Assembly: GCF_001422985.1 (NCBI RefSeq)
Contig: NZ_LMNL01000034.1
Coordinates: 517,188-581,187 of the forward strand
Direction of reading: 5' to 3'
Source of the DNA: Methylobacterium sp. Leaf117
GTDB lineage: Bacteria > Pseudomonadota > Alphaproteobacteria > Rhizobiales > Beijerinckiaceae
Length of the DNA: 64,000 nucleotides
The position numbers and the translations under genes are program-made. Within the stretch, counting starts at the first letter, position 1. Each line of letters opens with the position of its first letter. The notes below the pieces were generated by a model that saw nothing but the letters and a program-made list of their open reading frames with translations, did not search any database and had not been told where the DNA came from. Positions 25,482 to 34,794 of this stretch are shown one piece after another.

Positions 25482-25870
25482 TGACCGTGTCGCTCTGGTA
25501 GCCCATGCGGGGGCTCCGCGCAACGGGGGTGTGGAGGCCTTCGCGCACCATGGGATGGGTACGAGGGAGCCTCAGGCACAGGTCACGGGGTCGGGCGCGC
25601 GGGCGGTTGTCGTGAAGCACCGGTGGAATGCTCGGCGGCGGCAGGCCTGGCGGGCCTCGCTGGTCGGGTAAGCCTCCATGAACTTCGATACGCACCTTCG
25701 AAGATTTTCGACAAGCACCTTCGCCCGCTGAATGGGCCCCTCAAGTAGCGGATAGCGTCCGCTTCAAGATGTTCGAAAGCGCTCGAAGGCCAGCTTCGGC
25801 ACCGGCGCTGTCAATGATCTTTTAAGCGCAGGCATTTAAGCACCCGACGACTATCGCATAGGATACGCCG
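25482..25870. other. Intergenic stretch right of the island, no gene supported
   Basis: It should hold the tRNA promoter and the upstream region of the TRAP binding-protein gene. CACCTTCG recurs at 25692 and 25719 near other TTCGAAG words. No coding frame has support. Confidence 0.5.
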
Positions 25871-26854
25871 GTGCCTGGACGTCTCAGAGTTGCAGCAACG
25901 ATCGTCGGGCTCTGCTCGATCTTGACCATCACCCGGGCGCAGGCCGAGGAGCGCGTTCTGCGGCTCGGCTTCCTCTTCGCCCAGACTTCGCAACTCGGGG
26001 CGGGGGCGGAGCGCTTTGCCAAGGACGTCGCCAAGCGCACCGGCGGCACCACCCGCGTCGAGCTGTATCCGAACGGCACCATCGGTGGCGAGGTCGAGAT
26101 GGCGGAGGAGCTTCGCCTGGGGCACCTCGACATCGCCTTCATCACCAGTGCGCCCTTCTCCAGCATCATCCCCGAATTCGGGGTCTTCGACATCCCGTTC
26201 CTGTTCCGCGATGCCGGCCATGCCCACGCCGTCTTCGACGGCCCCGTCGGGCAGGATTACCTGAAGAAGTTCCAGCAGAAGGGCATGGTCGCGCTCGCCT
26301 GGGGCGAGAACGGCATGCGCCACATCACCAATTCGAAGCATCCGGTCACGAACCCGGAGGACCTGAAGGGCCTCTCGATGCGGGTGCCGCAATCGGACAT
26401 CATGCTCACGGGCTTTCGCAGCCTCGGGATGAAGGCGGAGCCGCTGGCCTTCCCGGCACTCTACGGCGCCCTGCAATCCGGGCAGTTCGACGGGCAGGAA
26501 AACCCGATCGCGGTCATCTCGGCCTCGCGCTTCGAGAAGGTCCAGAAGCACCTGACCCTCAGTGGTCACGTCTATTCCTGGGCCGTCATCGTCATGTCGA
26601 AGACGGCCTGGGACGCCCTCGGCCCTGCCGAGCAGAAGGCCTTCACCGAGGCTGCCCGGGCTGCGGGCCAGGTCTCCCGCGAGGCGGCCGGGCGCGCGGA
26701 GCGGGAGGGGGTGGACGAACTGCGCAAGGCTGGGATGAACGTGGTCGCCTCCGTCGATCGCGCCGCCTTCGAACAGAGCCTGCAATCCGCGACCGCCGGA
26801 TTCAGCGCCAGGTTCGGCGCCGAAACGATCCGCCAGATCAAGTCCGTCCGCTAA
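25871..26854 (+). CDS. TRAP transporter solute-binding protein, DctP family (orphan)
   Basis: The 327-residue periplasmic protein starts at GTG 25871 with a signal peptide (residues 1-25, ending RAQA). DctP hallmarks follow: [40 protein letters not shown] and the ligand-binding Arg region in [14 protein letters not shown]. It would bind a carboxylate-type ligand. No DctQ or DctM membrane subunit is next to it. Instead a chemoreceptor gene follows 20 bases later, so ligand sensing rather than transport is plausible. Confidence 0.85.
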   Translation: MPGRLRVAATIVGLCSILTITRAQAEERVLRLGFLFAQTSQLGAGAERFAKDVAKRTGGTTRVELYPNGTIGGEVEMAEELRLGHLDIAFITSAPFSSIIPEFGVFDIPFLFRDAGHAHAVFDGPVGQDYLKKFQQKGMVALAWGENGMRHITNSKHPVTNPEDLKGLSMRVPQSDIMLTGFRSLGMKAEPLAFPALYGALQSGQFDGQENPIAVISASRFEKVQKHLTLSGHVYSWAVIVMSKTAWDALGPAEQKAFTEAARAAGQVSREAAGRAEREGVDELRKAGMNVVASVDRAAFEQSLQSATAGFSARFGAETIRQIKSVR

Positions 26855-26874
26855 AGCTTTCGAGGCTCCCGCCC

Positions 26875-28896
26875 ATGTCCCTTCTCCGTCCGGACTCCCT
26901 TCTCCGCCTCGACTCCCTCCTCCGCCTCGACCGCCTCTCGGTCTCCCAGCGCATTCTCGCGGGTTTCGGCGTGGTGCTGCTGCTCCTCACCGTGTCCGCG
27001 CTCATGACCTTCCGCAGCGTCAGCGTGCTCAACGCCGAAATCGAGGCCACCGGCGCCCGCATGCAGGCGGCCGAGGAGGCGAGCGCGTTCGAGCTGCGCC
27101 TCAACGGGGCGCGGCGCCTGGTGCTCAACTACATGCGCACGGAACAGGGCGAGATGTTGAGCGACCTCAAGACCGGTCTCGCCGCCCTCAAGGCGGAGAT
27201 TGCCGGCCAACAGGCGGACGGCCGGGACGCGGCGGTCCGGAACCGGGCTCTCGACTACGTCACCGGCGCCGATGCCCTGGTAAGCGTGATGCAGAAGCGG
27301 AAAGCCGCCCTCGGCGACCTGGTGAAGCTCGGTGCCACGCTCTCGAACGCCGGTTACGCGATGGCGCAGCGCGCCGCGCCAGAGCCGGGTCTCGCCGCCG
27401 CGACCTTTCGCGCCGATCGGGCGCTCCAGGCCAGTATGAGCGCCGTCTATCTGTTCCGCTCCAGCAACAACCCGGCGGATGCCAGCACCGCCACGGTCGA
27501 GTTCGGGCGCTACACCCGGGAGCTGCAGGCGTTGTCCCAGCTCGACGAGGCCGGACTGCTCCAGACCTCCCTCAAGGTGGCGAATGCAAAGGTCGCAGCC
27601 TTCAAGGCCGCCCTGGACGGCGTCCTGCAGGGGGCCAATGACGTCGAGGTCGCTTATCAGGCCCTGAAGCAGACCGGCGACGGGCTGATCGGCCTCGGCC
27701 GGGAGACCCGGGAACGGGCAGTCCAGGAGCAGCGCCAGATCATGACGGTGATGACCGAGGATGCGAGCGAGTTGAGCCAGCGGGTGATCGGGATCGGAGC
27801 CGTCGCCCTGGTCATCGGGGGGCTGCTCGCCTGGCGCGTCGGCTGCGGCGTGTCCGGGCCGGTGACGGCCATGACCGGCGCGATGCAGCGCCTCGCCGCG
27901 GGGGATCACGGCGTGATCGTGCCGGGTGCCCGCCGCGCCGACGAGCTCGGCGCCATGGCGCGGGCGGTGCAGGTCTTCAAGGACGCGCTCATCGCCAAGG
28001 AGCAGGCCGACGCTGCGGCCGCCGAGGAGGCGGCCGCGAAGACGCGGCGTGCCGACCAGCTCGACGCCCTGACGAAGGCGTTCGAATCGAATGTCTCCGT
28101 TCTCACGCAGGGTCTGGCCGGCGCCGCCACGGAGATGGAGGCCACGGCCCAGGGCATGGCAGGCACCGCGGAGCAGACGACCCGGCAATCCACCGGCGCG
28201 ATGCGGGCGGCCGAACAGACCTCGGCGAATGTCCAGACCGTCGCCGCGGCCACCGAGGAGATGTCCGCGTCGATCCAGGAGATCACGCAGCAGGCCGGTC
28301 AGTCGGCCCGCATCGCCCAGCAGGCGGCCGACGAGGCGCGCCGGACGGATGGGCTGGTCCGGCAGCTCGCCAGTGCGGCCGAGCGGATCGAGACCGTCGT
28401 CGCGATGATCAACAAGATCGCCGGACATACGAATCTCCTGGCGCTGAATGCCACTATCGAGGCGGCCCGGGCGGGCGAGGCCGGACGGGGCTTCGCCGTC
28501 GTCGCCTCCGAGGTGAAGGAGCTCGCCGGTCAGACCACGCGCGCGACGGAGGAGATCGCCGGGCAGATCGCGTCCATCCAGGCCGTCACGCAGGATTCCG
28601 TCGCGGCCATCCAGGCCATCGGCAGCACGATCGGGCAAATGGCGGCGGCCTCGAACGCCATCGCGGCCGCGATGGAGCAGCAGGGGGCGGCGACCCAGGA
28701 GATCGCCCGAAACGTGCAGCAGGCGGCCAACGGGACCGGACAGGTCGTCGGCAGCATCGACGACGTGCGCCTCGGCGCCGATTCGACGGGCACGGCGGCG
28801 ACTCAGGTGCTCGGCGCGGCGCAGGCGCTCTCGTACCATTCGGAAAGCCTCCGCCAGGAGGTCGGCACGTTCCTGACGGCGGTGAAGGCTGCCTGA
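26875..28896 (+). CDS. Methyl-accepting chemotaxis protein
   Basis: The 673-residue receptor has a first membrane segment at about residues 22-47 ([20 protein letters not shown]). A helical periplasmic sensor domain of about 250 residues follows, then a second membrane segment near 302-322 ([17 protein letters not shown]) and HAMP. The cytoplasmic signalling domain has the conserved tip [20 protein letters not shown]. The extreme N-terminus has three LLRxDS-type repeats from an 18-bp tandem repeat. It is probably co-transcribed with the TRAP binding protein 20 bases upstream, which suggests that protein as its ligand donor. Confidence 0.9.
   Translation: MSLLRPDSLLRLDSLLRLDRLSVSQRILAGFGVVLLLLTVSALMTFRSVSVLNAEIEATGARMQAAEEASAFELRLNGARRLVLNYMRTEQGEMLSDLKTGLAALKAEIAGQQADGRDAAVRNRALDYVTGADALVSVMQKRKAALGDLVKLGATLSNAGYAMAQRAAPEPGLAAATFRADRALQASMSAVYLFRSSNNPADASTATVEFGRYTRELQALSQLDEAGLLQTSLKVANAKVAAFKAALDGVLQGANDVEVAYQALKQTGDGLIGLGRETRERAVQEQRQIMTVMTEDASELSQRVIGIGAVALVIGGLLAWRVGCGVSGPVTAMTGAMQRLAAGDHGVIVPGARRADELGAMARAVQVFKDALIAKEQADAAAAEEAAAKTRRADQLDALTKAFESNVSVLTQGLAGAATEMEATAQGMAGTAEQTTRQSTGAMRAAEQTSANVQTVAAATEEMSASIQEITQQAGQSARIAQQAADEARRTDGLVRQLASAAERIETVVAMINKIAGHTNLLALNATIEAARAGEAGRGFAVVASEVKELAGQTTRATEEIAGQIASIQAVTQDSVAAIQAIGSTIGQMAAASNAIAAAMEQQGAATQEIARNVQQAANGTGQVVGSIDDVRLGADSTGTAATQVLGAAQALSYHSESLRQEVGTFLTAVKAA
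26880..26935. repeat. 18-bp tandem repeat in the chemoreceptor 5' end
   Basis: Three imperfect units related to CTTCTCCGCCTCGACTCC encode [12 protein letters not shown] and LLRLDR ahead of the first membrane segment. Confidence 0.7.
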
Positions 28897-29250
28897 GGCG
28901 GCCGGACGGCGTCGAACAGGCGGGAGACCGGGATCGAACCGGTCTCTCCGCCTCGACGAGGGCGTTCCGCATTCCGCACGCGGCGTCGCCGTCATCGGAC
29001 GATCACGGCGGGACGTGGTGTCGTCGGCGCCCCATCTCGGCGGCGCCTGGTTCCATGCGCGTCCCTTGGCAGAGCACGCGGCGGCACAGCCCTCGTGATG
29101 CCCGCCCGAGCGGGCGGCACGGCGGGGGCGACCGATTCCGCGCTTCGACGTCACCCCTGCCCGGGCGAGCTGCGGATTCGTGCGCCGTCGAACCGCGCTC
29201 CCCAGACACGATCCGATCCCGGGGCGGGGCAGAGATAAGAGATCGGGGGG
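28897..29250. other. Intergenic stretch with a perfect hairpin, no gene supported
   Basis: GAGACCGG (28924-28931) and CCGGTCTC (28939-28946) form a perfect stem 27 bases after the chemoreceptor stop. It is a terminator candidate without a T run. The rest, up to the convergent cardiolipin synthase, shows nothing convincing. Confidence 0.5.
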
Positions 29251-30723
29251 TTAGAGATAGGGCAGCAACAGCCGCACGCTCGCGTCCCGGAGCCGGACCG
29301 GTAGGCTGCGACCGGTCAGCTCGGCGCATTCCAGGCGGGTCGTCATCTTCGCCTGCATGGACCGGCCGAGCTCGGTTGCCAAAGCCGGGTCGTAGAGCTC
29401 CAGGTTGAGTTCGAAGTTCAGGCGGAAGCTCCGCATGTCCCAGTTCGCACTGCCGACGAAGCACCAGGTTTCGTCGACGACGAGCATCTTGGAATGCTCG
29501 AAGGGCGGATCGTTCAGCCAGATCCGGACGCCGTGATCCAGCAGCGGGCCGACATGGGCACGGGTGGCCCAATCCACGAACCGGTGGTTGCTGGCACGCG
29601 GAATGATGACGTCCACGCCGACGCCCCGGGTCGCCGCGAGCAGGAGCGCGATCGTCAGCACTTCGCTCGGCAGGAAGTAGGGTGTGACGAGCCGGATGCT
29701 GCGCTGTGCCCCGTTGAGGGCATGCAGCACCACGTGCTCGATCTTCTCGATGTCGGCATCCGGCCCGGAGGTCACGACCCGGGCCATCGTGCCGCCGGCC
29801 AAAGCCGCCGTGCCGCCGGCCAAGGCCGTGCTGTCGCTGGCCGGGGCGGGTTGCCAGCGGTCGCCGTGGAGATCCTCGCCCGCGGCGAACATCCAGCTTC
29901 GGGCGAAGGCGCCCGCGAGCTGCCGGACGACCGGCCCTTCGATGCGGAAGTGGGTGTCGCGGACCGGGTTCGGAGGATGCCAGCCGACGCGGTTCTCGTC
30001 CGCGATGTTGATCCCGCCGGTGAAGGCGGTCGCGCCGTCGACGATGAGGAGCTTGGTGTGCGTCCGCAGGTTCAGGAACGGCATGCGCCAGGGCAGGGCC
30101 GAGTGCATGAACAGGGCGGCCGGCACGCCGGCCCCCCGCAGGCGCCGGTAGATCGGGTGCCGGAAGTAGCCGCCGCCGATGCCGTCGATCAGCACGCGGA
30201 CCTCGGCGCCCCGGGCCTTCGCGGCGACGAGGGCGTCGAAGAAGGCCGCCCCGGTCCGGTCATTGCGAAAGATGTAACTCGACAGGGCCACGGACCGCTG
30301 CGCGCGGCCGATGGCGTCGAGCATCGCCGGATAGGCCTCGTCGCCGTTCCGCAGCAGGCGGACGGCGTTGCCCGCCACCAGCGGCAGGCGCGTGATGTGT
30401 CGAACGGCGTGGTCGAGCGCCCGAAAGGCCGGGGCGATCGTGGGTGCCTGCGGCGGCTCCGTCTGCGCCGGCGCCGAGGGGGGCACCGCGAGCTGTCGTG
30501 CGCGGCGGGTGACGCGGTTGATGCCGAACAGCAGGTACAGCGCGGACCCGGAGAGGGGCGCGAGCCAAGCCAGTCCGATCCACCCGATGGCCGTGCCGAC
30601 CTCGCGCTTGTGCAGAAGCACGTGGATCGTCAGCAGAAGCGCCGACGCCAGACCGATCCCCATCAGGACGTTGGATCGGATCGACCCGGACGCCGCAATC
30701 CACCGATGAAACGCCTCTTCCAC
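29251..30723 (-). CDS. Cardiolipin synthase (phospholipase D family)
   Basis: The membrane enzyme joins phosphatidyl groups to make cardiolipin. From the GTG at 30723 it is 490 residues with two membrane segments near the N-terminus (VLMGIGLASALLLTIHVLLH; IGWIGLAWLAPLSGSALYLL). Two HKD motifs define the active site: HTKLLIVD near residue 221 and HSKMLVVDE near 409, each followed by the usual G/N residues. The frame is open upstream but would overlap the next gene, so the shorter start is preferred. An insertion-like duplicated ALAGGT segment lies between the two motifs. Confidence 0.85.
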   Translation of the reverse strand: MEEAFHRWIAASGSIRSNVLMGIGLASALLLTIHVLLHKREVGTAIGWIGLAWLAPLSGSALYLLFGINRVTRRARQLAVPPSAPAQTEPPQAPTIAPAFRALDHAVRHITRLPLVAGNAVRLLRNGDEAYPAMLDAIGRAQRSVALSSYIFRNDRTGAAFFDALVAAKARGAEVRVLIDGIGGGYFRHPIYRRLRGAGVPAALFMHSALPWRMPFLNLRTHTKLLIVDGATAFTGGINIADENRVGWHPPNPVRDTHFRIEGPVVRQLAGAFARSWMFAAGEDLHGDRWQPAPASDSTALAGGTAALAGGTMARVVTSGPDADIEKIEHVVLHALNGAQRSIRLVTPYFLPSEVLTIALLLAATRGVGVDVIIPRASNHRFVDWATRAHVGPLLDHGVRIWLNDPPFEHSKMLVVDETWCFVGSANWDMRSFRLNFELNLELYDPALATELGRSMQAKMTTRLECAELTGRSLPVRLRDASVRLLLPYL

Positions 30724-30847
30724 AGCCGCCCCGGGGTTCCGATACCGACACCGTGGATACGGGACCGCGGCCGGTTCGCAAACCACGCACGCATCCGCGC
30801 CGTCTCGCGCCGAGCGTTCTGTCACGCGCAGGCCGTTCGCGAGGTCG

Positions 30848-32176
30848 TCAGACGGCCAGCACGGCCCAGCGGTGGGGTCCGAGACTCGCCCGCGCATCCC
30901 GTGTTCCGGCGTCCGTCACGACAGCCTCTCCGGCTTCCACCGAGCGGGCGTCCGGCGCCGGAACGACCGCCGCGTCCTCGGCGAGGTTCAGGGCGAGGAG
31001 AAGGCGTCGCGTTCCGTCGCCGACCGACAGCACGAGCTGGGTGTTCGTCAGGTGAAGCGTCCGCGTGCGGGCGCGGTGCAGCCAGGCATGGCGGCGGCGC
31101 AGGCCGATCAGCGTCTGGTGCAGCCGGTAGATCGGCCAGCCGAAGGGGGCGAGATCGGCCGGCGTGTCCGGAAAAACCGGCCGGATCGCATCGTCCCCGC
31201 CGATGCGATCTTCCTTCAGGCCGCGGAAGGCCTGCTCGTCACCTGCATAGATCGAAGGCGTGCCGCCGCAGACGAGCAGGATCGCGAGGGCATGGGGGAG
31301 GTGACGCTCATCCACGAGACGGCTGGCGATCCGCGTAACGTCGTGGTTGCCCACGAAGGTGAGCGGCACGAACGTATCGAGAAAGGCGATGTGGCGGTCG
31401 AGCGCGTGGGCGAGTTCGAACAGGTTACGGTCGTTGAGCGCGCTCCAGATGGCTTTCCAAAGCTCGTACTGGGTCACGGCATCCAGGCCGGTGTCGCGCA
31501 CGAGGGCGGCGTAATCGCCGTGGATCACCTCGCCGAGCAGGTAGGCGTCCGGGTGGGCCGACCGCACGCGGCCCAGGACGTCAGCCCAGAATCGCCGCGG
31601 CACTGCGTAGGCCGCATCGAGGCGCCAGCCATCCACGCCGCGGGCGAGCCAGTGCGTCATGATGGAGACGACGTAATCGGCCACTGGGGGCGCGTCGTGA
31701 TTCAGCGTCACGAGTTGCCGGTGCCCTTCGAAGCAGGCGTAGTCCGGCTCCGCGCCCGGATGACCGCCATGCGGCCAGGACAGCTTGAACCACCCGGCCC
31801 TGGGTGCTCGCTCGCCCTGCTGCAGAACCTCCTGGAAGGCGGGATGCGCGCGTCCGACATGGTTGAAGACGCCGTCGAGGAGCACGCGCAGGCCCCGCGC
31901 ATGCGCGGCCTCGATCAGGGCAACGAGATCGGCCTCGTCGCCGAGGCGGGGATCGACCCGGAAGGGATCGACCGTGTCGTAGCCGTGGGTGGAGGCGGCG
32001 AAGACGGGCCCGAGCGCAAGTCCCGTGGCGCCGAGCTCGACGGCATAGTCGAGCCAGGCCTGCAGGTGACCCAGGCGATGCACGACGGGAGCACCCGCTG
32101 CAGTCTCGGGCTCGGCGCCGACGAAGCCGAGCGGGAAGACCTGCCACCAGATCGTGTGTTCAATCCAATCCGGCAC
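30848..32176 (-). CDS. GH13 alpha-amylase-family glycoside hydrolase
   Basis: The 442-residue enzyme has all four GH13 regions: DGVFNHVG near residue 102, GWRLDAAYA near 183 with the nucleophile Asp, LGEVIHGDY near 211 with the acid/base Glu, and FVGNHDVTR near 273. The start is GTG 32176 with AAGG 7 bases upstream; a TTG at 32194 is also possible. It has no signal peptide, so it acts in the cytoplasm on alpha-glucans, maltooligosaccharides or related sugars; exact specificity is not visible. It lies 124 bases upstream of cardiolipin synthase in the same direction. Confidence 0.85.
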   Translation of the reverse strand: MPDWIEHTIWWQVFPLGFVGAEPETAAGAPVVHRLGHLQAWLDYAVELGATGLALGPVFAASTHGYDTVDPFRVDPRLGDEADLVALIEAAHARGLRVLLDGVFNHVGRAHPAFQEVLQQGERAPRAGWFKLSWPHGGHPGAEPDYACFEGHRQLVTLNHDAPPVADYVVSIMTHWLARGVDGWRLDAAYAVPRRFWADVLGRVRSAHPDAYLLGEVIHGDYAALVRDTGLDAVTQYELWKAIWSALNDRNLFELAHALDRHIAFLDTFVPLTFVGNHDVTRIASRLVDERHLPHALAILLVCGGTPSIYAGDEQAFRGLKEDRIGGDDAIRPVFPDTPADLAPFGWPIYRLHQTLIGLRRRHAWLHRARTRTLHLTNTQLVLSVGDGTRRLLLALNLAEDAAVVPAPDARSVEAGEAVVTDAGTRDARASLGPHRWAVLAV

Positions 32177-32508
32177 GGCACCGCCTTCGTGCAAGACCGG
32201 CAGGAAAACTCGTCAGGTCCGCCTCGGGTGCCATACCGCGCTCTGTTCGCCCATCACGTGTTCGTCGGGCGCGCGAACGGCCGTCGAGGCAGGCTCCGGA
32301 GGTCCGATGACACGGTGACAGCGCGCGGCATAATATTGCTGTCTCGGACATGAAGTCTAAGAACCATAATGCAAGATACTTCGACCTGACCGGTTCGCAT
32401 CCTCATCCATGCAGGACTGGTATATCTGGCATAACGTATCTGGCATACCAGTTTTGGGCGAGAAGCGTCATATCAGCGTCAACGCAAACGCTTCTCGGGA
32501 TAACCTTC
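32177..32508. other. Intergenic stretch with operator-like repeats
   Basis: CTGGTAT (32418-32424) and ATACCAG (32445-32451) are inverted and enclose two direct copies of TATCTGGCATA. A second inverted pair, GACAGC/GCTGTC, flanks an AT-rich TAATAT near 32331. It probably contains promoters for the divergent genes. No gene is seen. Confidence 0.45.
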
Positions 32509-32676
32509 ATGCTCACCCTGCTTCTCGTCGTCGCCGCCGGTACCGCCAACATCGCGCTCGTGGCCTTCGTGGCCGATCGGTTGACCCCGAAGAGCACTGC
32601 GTCCGTCATTTCGGCCGGCGAACTGGCGATCGTGAACGACAACGTTCCGGCCTCCGCGGTGAAGCTGGCGGCCTGA
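32509..32676 (+). CDS. Small single-pass membrane protein, hypothetical
   Basis: The 55-residue product from ATG 32509 starts MLTLLLVVAAGTANIALVAF, one membrane segment, and ends in a short polar tail. A longer frame from 32350 exists but its extra part is low quality. A strong terminator 50 bases downstream supports a real short transcript. Function unknown. Confidence 0.5.
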   Translation: MLTLLLVVAAGTANIALVAFVADRLTPKSTASVISAGELAIVNDNVPASAVKLAA

Positions 32677-32726
32677 CGGCCCGTCCCCCGGCCCGCATCA
32701 GCGGACCCACACGACCGAACCGATCG

Positions 32727-32758
32727 GCCCCGCCCCTCGAAGGCGGGGCTTTTCTTTT
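32727..32758 (+). terminator. Intrinsic terminator
   Basis: GCCCCGCC (32727-32734) pairs with GGCGGGGC (32742-32749) around a 7-base loop and is followed by TTTTCTTTT. Confidence 0.85.
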
Positions 32759-32859
32759 GACCCGTCACCTGTCGCCGCGCCGAGTCGATCAATTCCCGCC
32801 GAAACGACGCAAGTCTTGATCGGAACGCAAACCTCGATCGGAACATAAGTCTCGATCGA

Positions 32860-33612
32860 TCAGCTGCCGAGCACGTCCGCCTCTGCCCGGCCCACCGCTG
32901 CGGCCTGCTGCTGCGCGATGGCCCTGTCGGACTTGCGCTTGAGAAGGAGGCCGATGCCGACCACCAGCGCGGCCCCGAGGACGCCCATCGCGTGCGGGAC
33001 GGCCCCCTGCAGGCCTGCGGGCAGCACCACGACCATCTGCTGCTGAACGAGCCGATCCGTGGCGATCATCTCGCCGGCCACCCAGCCGAGCAATCCGCCG
33101 CCGAACCAGATCAGGATCGGGAACCGGTCGATCAGCCGGGTGATCAGGCTGGCGCCGACCACGAGGAGCGGCACCGACAAGGCGAGGCCGATGATGAAGA
33201 GCTCGTCGTGCCCCTTGGCTGCGCCCGCCACCGCCACGACGTTGTCGAAGCTCATCACGGCATCCGCCACCACGATGGTCCAGATCGCCTTGGGCAGGCT
33301 GGAATGCTCCTTGACGGCGCTCTCGTCCTCCTCCTCACCGCGCACCAGCTTGACGGCGATGTGCAGCAGGATGAGTCCGCCCAGAACCTTCAGCAGCGGC
33401 ACCGCCAGCAACTGCGAGATGATGACGGCGAAGAAGATCCGCAGCAGGGCCGCCGCGAAGGCGCCCGCGAAGACGCCGATCCGCCGCTGCCGCTCGGGCA
33501 GGCCTCGGCAGGCCATGGCGATGACCACCGCATTGTCGCCCGACAGGATGATGTCGATCCAGACGATCTGGAGGAGCGACAGCAGGAAGGAGGAGGTAAG
33601 GTAGGAATCCAC
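32860..33612 (-). CDS. TerC/YjbE-family integral membrane protein
   Basis: The 250-residue protein starts at GTG 33612 with AGAGG 9 bases upstream. It has about seven membrane segments. The two TerC signature Asp motifs are present: IDIILSGDNAVVIAMA near the N-terminus and VVADAVMSFDNVVAVAGAA in the middle. TerC proteins are linked to metal (manganese) export and tellurite resistance; the actual substrate here is unknown. The final 30 residues are charged and cytoplasmic. Confidence 0.85.
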   Translation of the reverse strand: MDSYLTSSFLLSLLQIVWIDIILSGDNAVVIAMACRGLPERQRRIGVFAGAFAAALLRIFFAVIISQLLAVPLLKVLGGLILLHIAVKLVRGEEEDESAVKEHSSLPKAIWTIVVADAVMSFDNVVAVAGAAKGHDELFIIGLALSVPLLVVGASLITRLIDRFPILIWFGGGLLGWVAGEMIATDRLVQQQMVVVLPAGLQGAVPHAMGVLGAALVVGIGLLLKRKSDRAIAQQQAAAVGRAEADVLGS

Positions 33613-33756
33613 GATCAGGCGCCTCTGATGCTCCGGCCCGGTGAAGCGGTGGTGTCCCGTGCCGGCGCCCGTTGTCCTGGACGCCCGTGCGCAGAAGGGC
33701 AACCGACGTGTTGAAAGAGCCGGCCCCCCGGACGGGAGGCCGGCCCCGAAGACGTG

Positions 33757-34728
33757 TCAGGGATTGGCTTCGACGGCGGAGCGGAGCACGGGCGTCCACC
33801 GCGCCACTTCGCGCTCGACCAGTGCCTGCAGGGCGGCGGGACCCGCTTCGACCTCCTTCGGCACGGTACCGCCGAGATCGAGGATGCGCTTGGTCGTGGC
33901 CGGGTCCTTGAGCGCGCTGTCGAGGGCGGCGGTGAGCTTGGCCCTGACATCCGCCGGCAGGCCCTTCGGCGCGAACACGGCGTTCCAGGCGCTGACCTCG
34001 TAGCCGGGCAGGCCCGCCTCCTTCGTCGTCGGCACGTCGGGCAGGCTCGGGGAGCGCTCGGGCGTGGCGATGGCGTAGGCCTTGATCGTCCCGCCGGCGA
34101 TCTGAGGCGCGACGTTGACGATCTGATCGGTCATGAAGTCGACCTGGTCTGCCATCAGATCGTTCAGCGCAGGCCCCGTGCCGCGATAGACCACGAGCGT
34201 GGGCTTGGCGCCGGCGAGGGAATTGAACAGCACGCCCGTCGAATGCGAGACGGAGCCGACGCCCGCATGAGCCTGGTTGGTCGCGGGGCCGCGGGCCTTC
34301 AGCACCTCGATGAAGCCCTTGAGGTCCTGGGCCGGGAAGCTCTTCTTGGCGACGATGACGATCGGCGTGCCGGCGGCGAGGCCGATCGGATCGAAGCTCT
34401 TGGCCGGATCGTATTTCAAGCCCTTGAACAGGGCCGGCGCGGCGCCGTGCGTGCCCATGTGGCCCATCATGATGGTGTAGCCGTCGGGCGCGGCCTGCGC
34501 GGCGCGGGTGATGCCGGTGGTGCCGCCGGCCCCGGTGACGTTCTCGATGACGACCTGCTGGCCCAACGCGCGCGACATCGGTTCGGCGACGATCCGCGCC
34601 ACCACGTCGGTCGGTCCGCCGGCCGCGAAGGGCACCACCATGGTGATCGGGCGCTGGGGATAGGTGTCGGCGGCGGCACCGAACGCACCGAGTGCCGACA
34701 GGAGGCCGATGGCGAGTGCCCGTCTCAT
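33757..34728 (-). CDS. tctC: Tripartite tricarboxylate transporter substrate-binding protein (TctC family)
   Basis: The 323-residue periplasmic binding protein starts at ATG 34728 (an ATG at 34737 is also possible) and has a signal peptide (residues 1-25). The family features are YPQRPITMVVPFAAGGPTDV and ENVTGAGGTTGI near the N-terminus and APKGLPADVRAKLTAALDSA near the C-terminus. It hands a carboxylate ligand to the TctAB membrane pair. It is last in the tctB-tctA-tctC transcript, 66 bases behind tctA. Ligands of this family vary widely, so citrate is only one possibility. Confidence 0.9.
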   Translation of the reverse strand: MRRALAIGLLSALGAFGAAADTYPQRPITMVVPFAAGGPTDVVARIVAEPMSRALGQQVVIENVTGAGGTTGITRAAQAAPDGYTIMMGHMGTHGAAPALFKGLKYDPAKSFDPIGLAAGTPIVIVAKKSFPAQDLKGFIEVLKARGPATNQAHAGVGSVSHSTGVLFNSLAGAKPTLVVYRGTGPALNDLMADQVDFMTDQIVNVAPQIAGGTIKAYAIATPERSPSLPDVPTTKEAGLPGYEVSAWNAVFAPKGLPADVRAKLTAALDSALKDPATTKRILDLGGTVPKEVEAGPAALQALVEREVARWTPVLRSAVEANP

Positions 34729-34794
34729 GTTCCTCATCCTTCTGGTTTCTGGTTGTCGAACCCGTTGCCGCAAGACGCCGAGGCGTCCACGCCG

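Noticed and set aside
28924..28946. Possible tRNA T-arm fragment (GATCGAACC-like)
   Set aside because: Only a short palindrome is present; no other tRNA arms surround it, so it is treated as a hairpin.
30723..30897. Longer N-terminus for cardiolipin synthase
   Set aside because: It would overlap the upstream GH13 gene and adds residues unlike a membrane enzyme start.
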